NCBI GenBank assembly: GCA_040772685.1
Contig: JAXGXQ010000001.1
Span: forward strand, 310,001 to 374,000
Reading direction: 5' to 3'
DNA length: 64,000 nt
From: JAXGXQ01 sp040772685
GTDB lineage: Bacteria; Bacillota; Clostridia; Saccharofermentanales; UBA5734
This document shows positions 61,107 through 64,000 of this stretch, piece by piece; within the stretch, counting starts at the first letter, position 1, and every line of letters starts with the position of its first letter. The notes under the pieces were generated by a model, which searched no databases, was not told the DNA's origin, and worked only from the letters and a program-made list of their open reading frames with translations. Position numbers and translations under genes: made by a program.

Positions 61107-61844
61107 TCAGCTCCTTCCGCCTTCAAAACTTAAGATCAGCATATCAGGACGTAATAAAGCTGTCACCGATTCGCAGATAGCACCACTGCGCGATATTAGT
61201 CGGGAATTATGGATCAGAATCGGCGTGCCGCGGGAAATATCGAGCTGCTGAGCTTCTTCTCTGGCCGATGGGCGCTGAATTAATGAACTCTGCGCTTTTT
61301 GCGGCAGATAGGCGTATTTATTCGCAGTAATGTCTACCATACGTTTGCCGGCGCGGAGGTCGGGGCCAAGTTCAGGGAACATAATCATGGGAATATGTAC
61401 GCGACAGGCTGCATAAGGCAAGCCATCGAGATCAAGTGTATAGTTGATCTGCCAGTAGCCGACTCCCTGATCCGAACCTGCGCCAAAAACCCGATCCAGC
61501 TCAGGATCTGCCGGTACCTGCTCGATTGAATCAAGCGGAAAATCCGTTATGCTGCGAGCTGACAATATGGAAAAATAAAAGGCTGAATATGATTTCAGAT
61601 CGATCCGTTCAGGTTCTGAAGCAACAAAGGTGCCTCTTCCCTTGTGGATTATCAACAGTCCTTCATTGACCAGTTCTGCAATGGCCTGCCTGACTGTAGG
61701 ACGGCTCAAATCGAGTTCCTCGCAAAGCGCGAGCTCTGATGGAATCTGTTCCCCGCGCTGCCAGGTGCCGTCGGCTATGCGTTCACTTAATAATTCTTTT
61801 AGTTGGGCATAAAGCGGGATGGTGCTGCGCTTGTCAATTTTCAT
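61107..61844 (-). CDS. GntR-family (HutC/UTRA) transcriptional regulator
   Basis: The 245-residue regulator has an N-terminal winged HTH (PLYAQLKELLSERI; CEELDLSRPTVRQAIAELVNEGLLIIHKGRGTFVA, ~9-74) and a UTRA effector domain (~95-240; GYWQINYTLDLDGLPYAACR). HutC-type regulators respond to sugars, amino acids or related metabolites. Here it heads the desulfurase-ThiI-AIR-like unit, with 9 nt to the next gene, an unusual neighbour for tRNA thiolation. SD: AAGGAGG. No obvious operator could be read with confidence, though TATGAT upstream is a plausible -10. Confidence 0.88.
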   Translation of the reverse strand: MKIDKRSTIPLYAQLKELLSERIADGTWQRGEQIPSELALCEELDLSRPTVRQAIAELVNEGLLIIHKGRGTFVASEPERIDLKSYSAFYFSILSARSITDFPLDSIEQVPADPELDRVFGAGSDQGVGYWQINYTLDLDGLPYAACRVHIPMIMFPELGPDLRAGKRMVDITANKYAYLPQKAQSSLIQRPSAREEAQQLDISRGTPILIHNSRLISRSGAICESVTALLRPDMLILSFEGGRS

Positions 61845-61967
61845 TAATCGAGCCTCCTTCTGGTAACCGATGCGAACATCATATCATGAAGGCAACAGTT
61901 AATAAAACGAAAATGCTCTTGATCTCTGTTACAATTAATTAATTCGCGTTGGTTTTGGAGGGGAAAA

Positions 61968-62690
61968 ATGGTGCAAAACAAGGCCGATCAGAAGCCACAG
62001 TCAACAGCAGCAGTAAAAACCCGCCGTTTCGTTGTTTATCGTGATTTCATGCTGCTTTTTGCTGTAGTAATTGTTGCTGCAGGTGTTACCCTGATGGCTC
62101 GTTCAGATTTTGGCATTTCCGCTGTCAGTTCTGTGCCCTATGTGTTTAGTCTGCATTTTACCCAGCTCAGCTTTGGCACCTGGTCATTTATTTCGTACAT
62201 TACTGTAATCAGCGTGACCATGCTTCTGACCCGCAACTTTGAGCTGTTTTATCTGGTTTCATTATTTATCTCAGTACTTTCGGGTATTTTTAATGATGTA
62301 TTTAAATATCTGTGGTCTTTCTTGCCGCTTTCTCTGAGTCTCAGGGTTGTTTATTTTCTGATTGGCTGGTCGATGCTCACATTGGGCATTGCCTGCTTTA
62401 TCAAAAGTGAGTTGCCGCCCGGGCCATACGAACTGTTTGTCAGCGAACTTGCCAGGTTGAAAGGCGTTCCGGTGGCGCGCGGTAAAACACTGCTTGATTT
62501 AGCGGGCGTGACAATCTCTACCATTTTTCTGATTTTTGTACTTAGACGCCTGGCAGGCATTGGCCCCGGAACTGTACTGGCCGCTCTGTTTAACGGCACG
62601 ATCGCCGGTTTTATTCTCAAACACATGGATAAGCGCTTGGAAATGAAATCGCTGATTTTTAAGAAGATCGGCAAACCGGGTGCTGACTAG
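61968..62690 (+). CDS. YczE/YyaS-like membrane protein
   Basis: This 240-residue protein has about five helices. Family features include GVTLMARSDFGISAVSSVPYVFS, the segment LGIACFIKSELPPGPYELF, and GPGTVLAALFNGTIAGF, matching the YitT/YczE-related group of unknown function, possibly transport of a small solute. SD: GGAGGGG before ATG. TTACAAT at 61930-61936 is a likely -10. Its last 4 nt overlap the convergent purB. Confidence 0.8.
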   Translation: MVQNKADQKPQSTAAVKTRRFVVYRDFMLLFAVVIVAAGVTLMARSDFGISAVSSVPYVFSLHFTQLSFGTWSFISYITVISVTMLLTRNFELFYLVSLFISVLSGIFNDVFKYLWSFLPLSLSLRVVYFLIGWSMLTLGIACFIKSELPPGPYELFVSELARLKGVPVARGKTLLDLAGVTISTIFLIFVLRRLAGIGPGTVLAALFNGTIAGFILKHMDKRLEMKSLIFKKIGKPGAD

Positions 62691-64000
62691 ACGCGAAGTT
62701 CAGACTGCACGCTATCGCCTTCAGGTTCAGCTGCCAGCAATGGTTCAATTACCTCGCGCAGGAATTCCTCTACCTGGCCAACTGAACGGCCAATATAGTC
62801 GTCAGCATTAAGCAGTTCTGCCAAATTTTCCTGATGCAGACCGAACGCCGGGTCAGCCGCAATGCGTTCCAATAAGTCGTTGGGCAAGCCGTCGGCTTTT
62901 ACTCTGTTCCCTGCAGCCATGGAGTGTACCCGGATCCGCTCATGCAGGTCCTGACGGTCGCCGCCCTGCTTTACGGCTGCCATCAAGATGTTTTCCGTCG
63001 CCATAAAGGGCAGCTCAGCAGCAATGCGAGCTGCGATTACCTTGGGGTAGACAACCAGTCCGCCGGCAATGTTCAAATAAAGATTCAGAATTGCATCAGT
63101 CGCCAGGAAGGCTTCAGGTACAGAAAGCCGTTTATTGGCGGAATCGTCGAGTGTGCGCTCGAACCACTGCTCGGCGGCGGTAAAAGCCGGATTTAAGGCG
63201 TTGATGATCACGTGGCGGGAAAGCGCTGCCATGCGTTCACTGCGCATGGGATTGCGCTTGTAAGCCATGGCAGAAGAACCAATTTGAGTTCTTTCAAACG
63301 GTTCTTCAATTTCCTTCAGATGCTGCAGCAGGCGAAGATCGTTGCTGAATTTGTGGGAGCTCTGCGCAATTCCGGACAAAACGTTCAGCACACGGCTGTC
63401 AACCTTGCGTGAATAAGTCTGGCCGGCGACTGCATAAACTGAAGCAAACCCCATTTTCCTGGCTACTAAATTATCGATTTCACGAACCTTGGCTTCATCA
63501 CCGTCAAATAAGGCCATGAAGCTGGCCTGGGTGCCGGTTGTGCCCTTGCTGCCCAAAAAGCGCAAGGATTCAAGAACATAATCAAGGTCTGCCAGATCCA
63601 TCACCAGGTCTTGCAGCCACAGGGTCGCGCGCTTGCCAACAGTAACCAGCTGTGCCGGCTGAAAATGGGTAAAACCAAGTGTCGGCAGGCCGCGGAACTT
63701 ATAGGCAAAGCCGGACAGCTGGCGGATTACAGCAACCAGCTGACGACGCAGCAGGCGAAGCCCTTCTACCATCAGAATCAGATCAGTGTTGTCGCCTACA
63801 TAGCAAGAGGTGGCGCCAAGATGAATGATAGGTTTTGCCAACGGACATAGTTCTCCGAAAGCATGTACATGCGCCATGACATCATGCCGCACCAGCGCTT
63901 CTTCACGTTCAGCTGCCTCGTAATTGATATTTTCGACCTGGGCTTTCATTTCAGCGATCTGCTCATCGCTGATCGGCAGTCCCAACTCCTTTTCGGCTTC
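62687..64000 (-). CDS. purB: Adenylosuccinate lyase, N-terminus outside the window
   Basis: PurB acts twice in purine synthesis, removing fumarate from SAICAR and adenylosuccinate. The frame runs off the window end: 437 residues are visible, so perhaps 35-45 are missing. Motifs: IIHLGATSCYVGDN (active-site loop), FTHFQPAQLVTVGKR, and the lyase signature GSSAMAYKRNPMRSERM. An in-frame TTG near 63985 is inside the protein and not the start. It is convergent with the YczE-like gene. Confidence 0.94.
   Translation of the reverse strand, partial: EAEKELGLPISDEQIAEMKAQVENINYEAAEREEALVRHDVMAHVHAFGELCPLAKPIIHLGATSCYVGDNTDLILMVEGLRLLRRQLVAVIRQLSGFAYKFRGLPTLGFTHFQPAQLVTVGKRATLWLQDLVMDLADLDYVLESLRFLGSKGTTGTQASFMALFDGDEAKVREIDNLVARKMGFASVYAVAGQTYSRKVDSRVLNVLSGIAQSSHKFSNDLRLLQHLKEIEEPFERTQIGSSAMAYKRNPMRSERMAALSRHVIINALNPAFTAAEQWFERTLDDSANKRLSVPEAFLATDAILNLYLNIAGGLVVYPKVIAARIAAELPFMATENILMAAVKQGGDRQDLHERIRVHSMAAGNRVKADGLPNDLLERIAADPAFGLHQENLAELLNADDYIGRSVGQVEEFLREVIEPLLAAEPEGDSVQSELRV

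Overview
The window reads as a chromosomal segment of a Clostridia-type member of the Firmicutes. The supporting signs are Gram-positive SD sequences (AGGAGG), frequent TTG/GTG starts, PyrR attenuation of a pyr operon with a class 1B PyrK/PyrD dihydroorotate dehydrogenase, a leucine T-box in front of leuA, a DinR-type LexA box (CGAAC-N4-GTTTG) and a paired MnmA/IscU/IscS set. Genus is not resolved; base composition is moderate. Most of the window is dense housekeeping sequence. Accessory and decayed DNA is concentrated in about 1.5-9 kb and 10.7-13.2 kb.

Layout. 1-1.5 kb: 3' end of a class-IV aminotransferase and a convergent MFS exporter. 1.7-8.2 kb (minus): a membrane-embedded LuxR-type regulator, its terminator, then a compact run of six genes for membrane, lipoprotein and zinc-ribbon proteins of unknown function. 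This is the best candidate for an undescribed system. 8.3-9.1 kb: decayed ASCH-like gene, an inverted repeat and tRNA-Leu(CAG). 9.2-13.2 kb: murD, a frameshifted lipoprotein gene, a decayed direct repeat and an IS30-family transposase remnant. 13.2-18.2 kb: two tRNAs, a CadD-type transporter, a FetA/FetB-type ABC pair, a BrkB-family membrane protein and UDP-galactopyranose mutase.

18.2-25 kb: tRNA-Leu(CAA), the PyrR-responsive leader and pyrR-B-C-F-K-D followed by a divergent PyrE-like gene. Together these cover UMP synthesis from carbamoyl phosphate, with carAB absent from the window. 25-32.4 kb: YgjP-type metallopeptidase, SDR oxidoreductase, DAHP synthase and a MoxR/DUF58/transglutaminase operon. 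32.4-41.8 kb: miaB-mutS-mutL-miaA-hfq convergent with autoregulated lexA, then a single-pass membrane protein. 42-48 kb: leuA with its T-box, a LacI regulator, asd and a tyrosine recombinase.

48-64 kb: M18 aminopeptidase, a PHP phosphatase, the iscS-iscU-mnmA operon (tRNA 2-thiouridine), glyA-rarA-larA, a GntR/cysteine desulfurase/ThiI/AIR-synthase-like operon (tRNA 4-thiouridine), a YczE-like membrane protein and the 3' part of purB. Many genes are translationally coupled by ATGA or 17-nt overlaps, and several convergent neighbours overlap at their 3' ends (hfq/lexA 39 bp, PHP/mnmA 73 bp). No rRNA, CRISPR array or prophage was seen.
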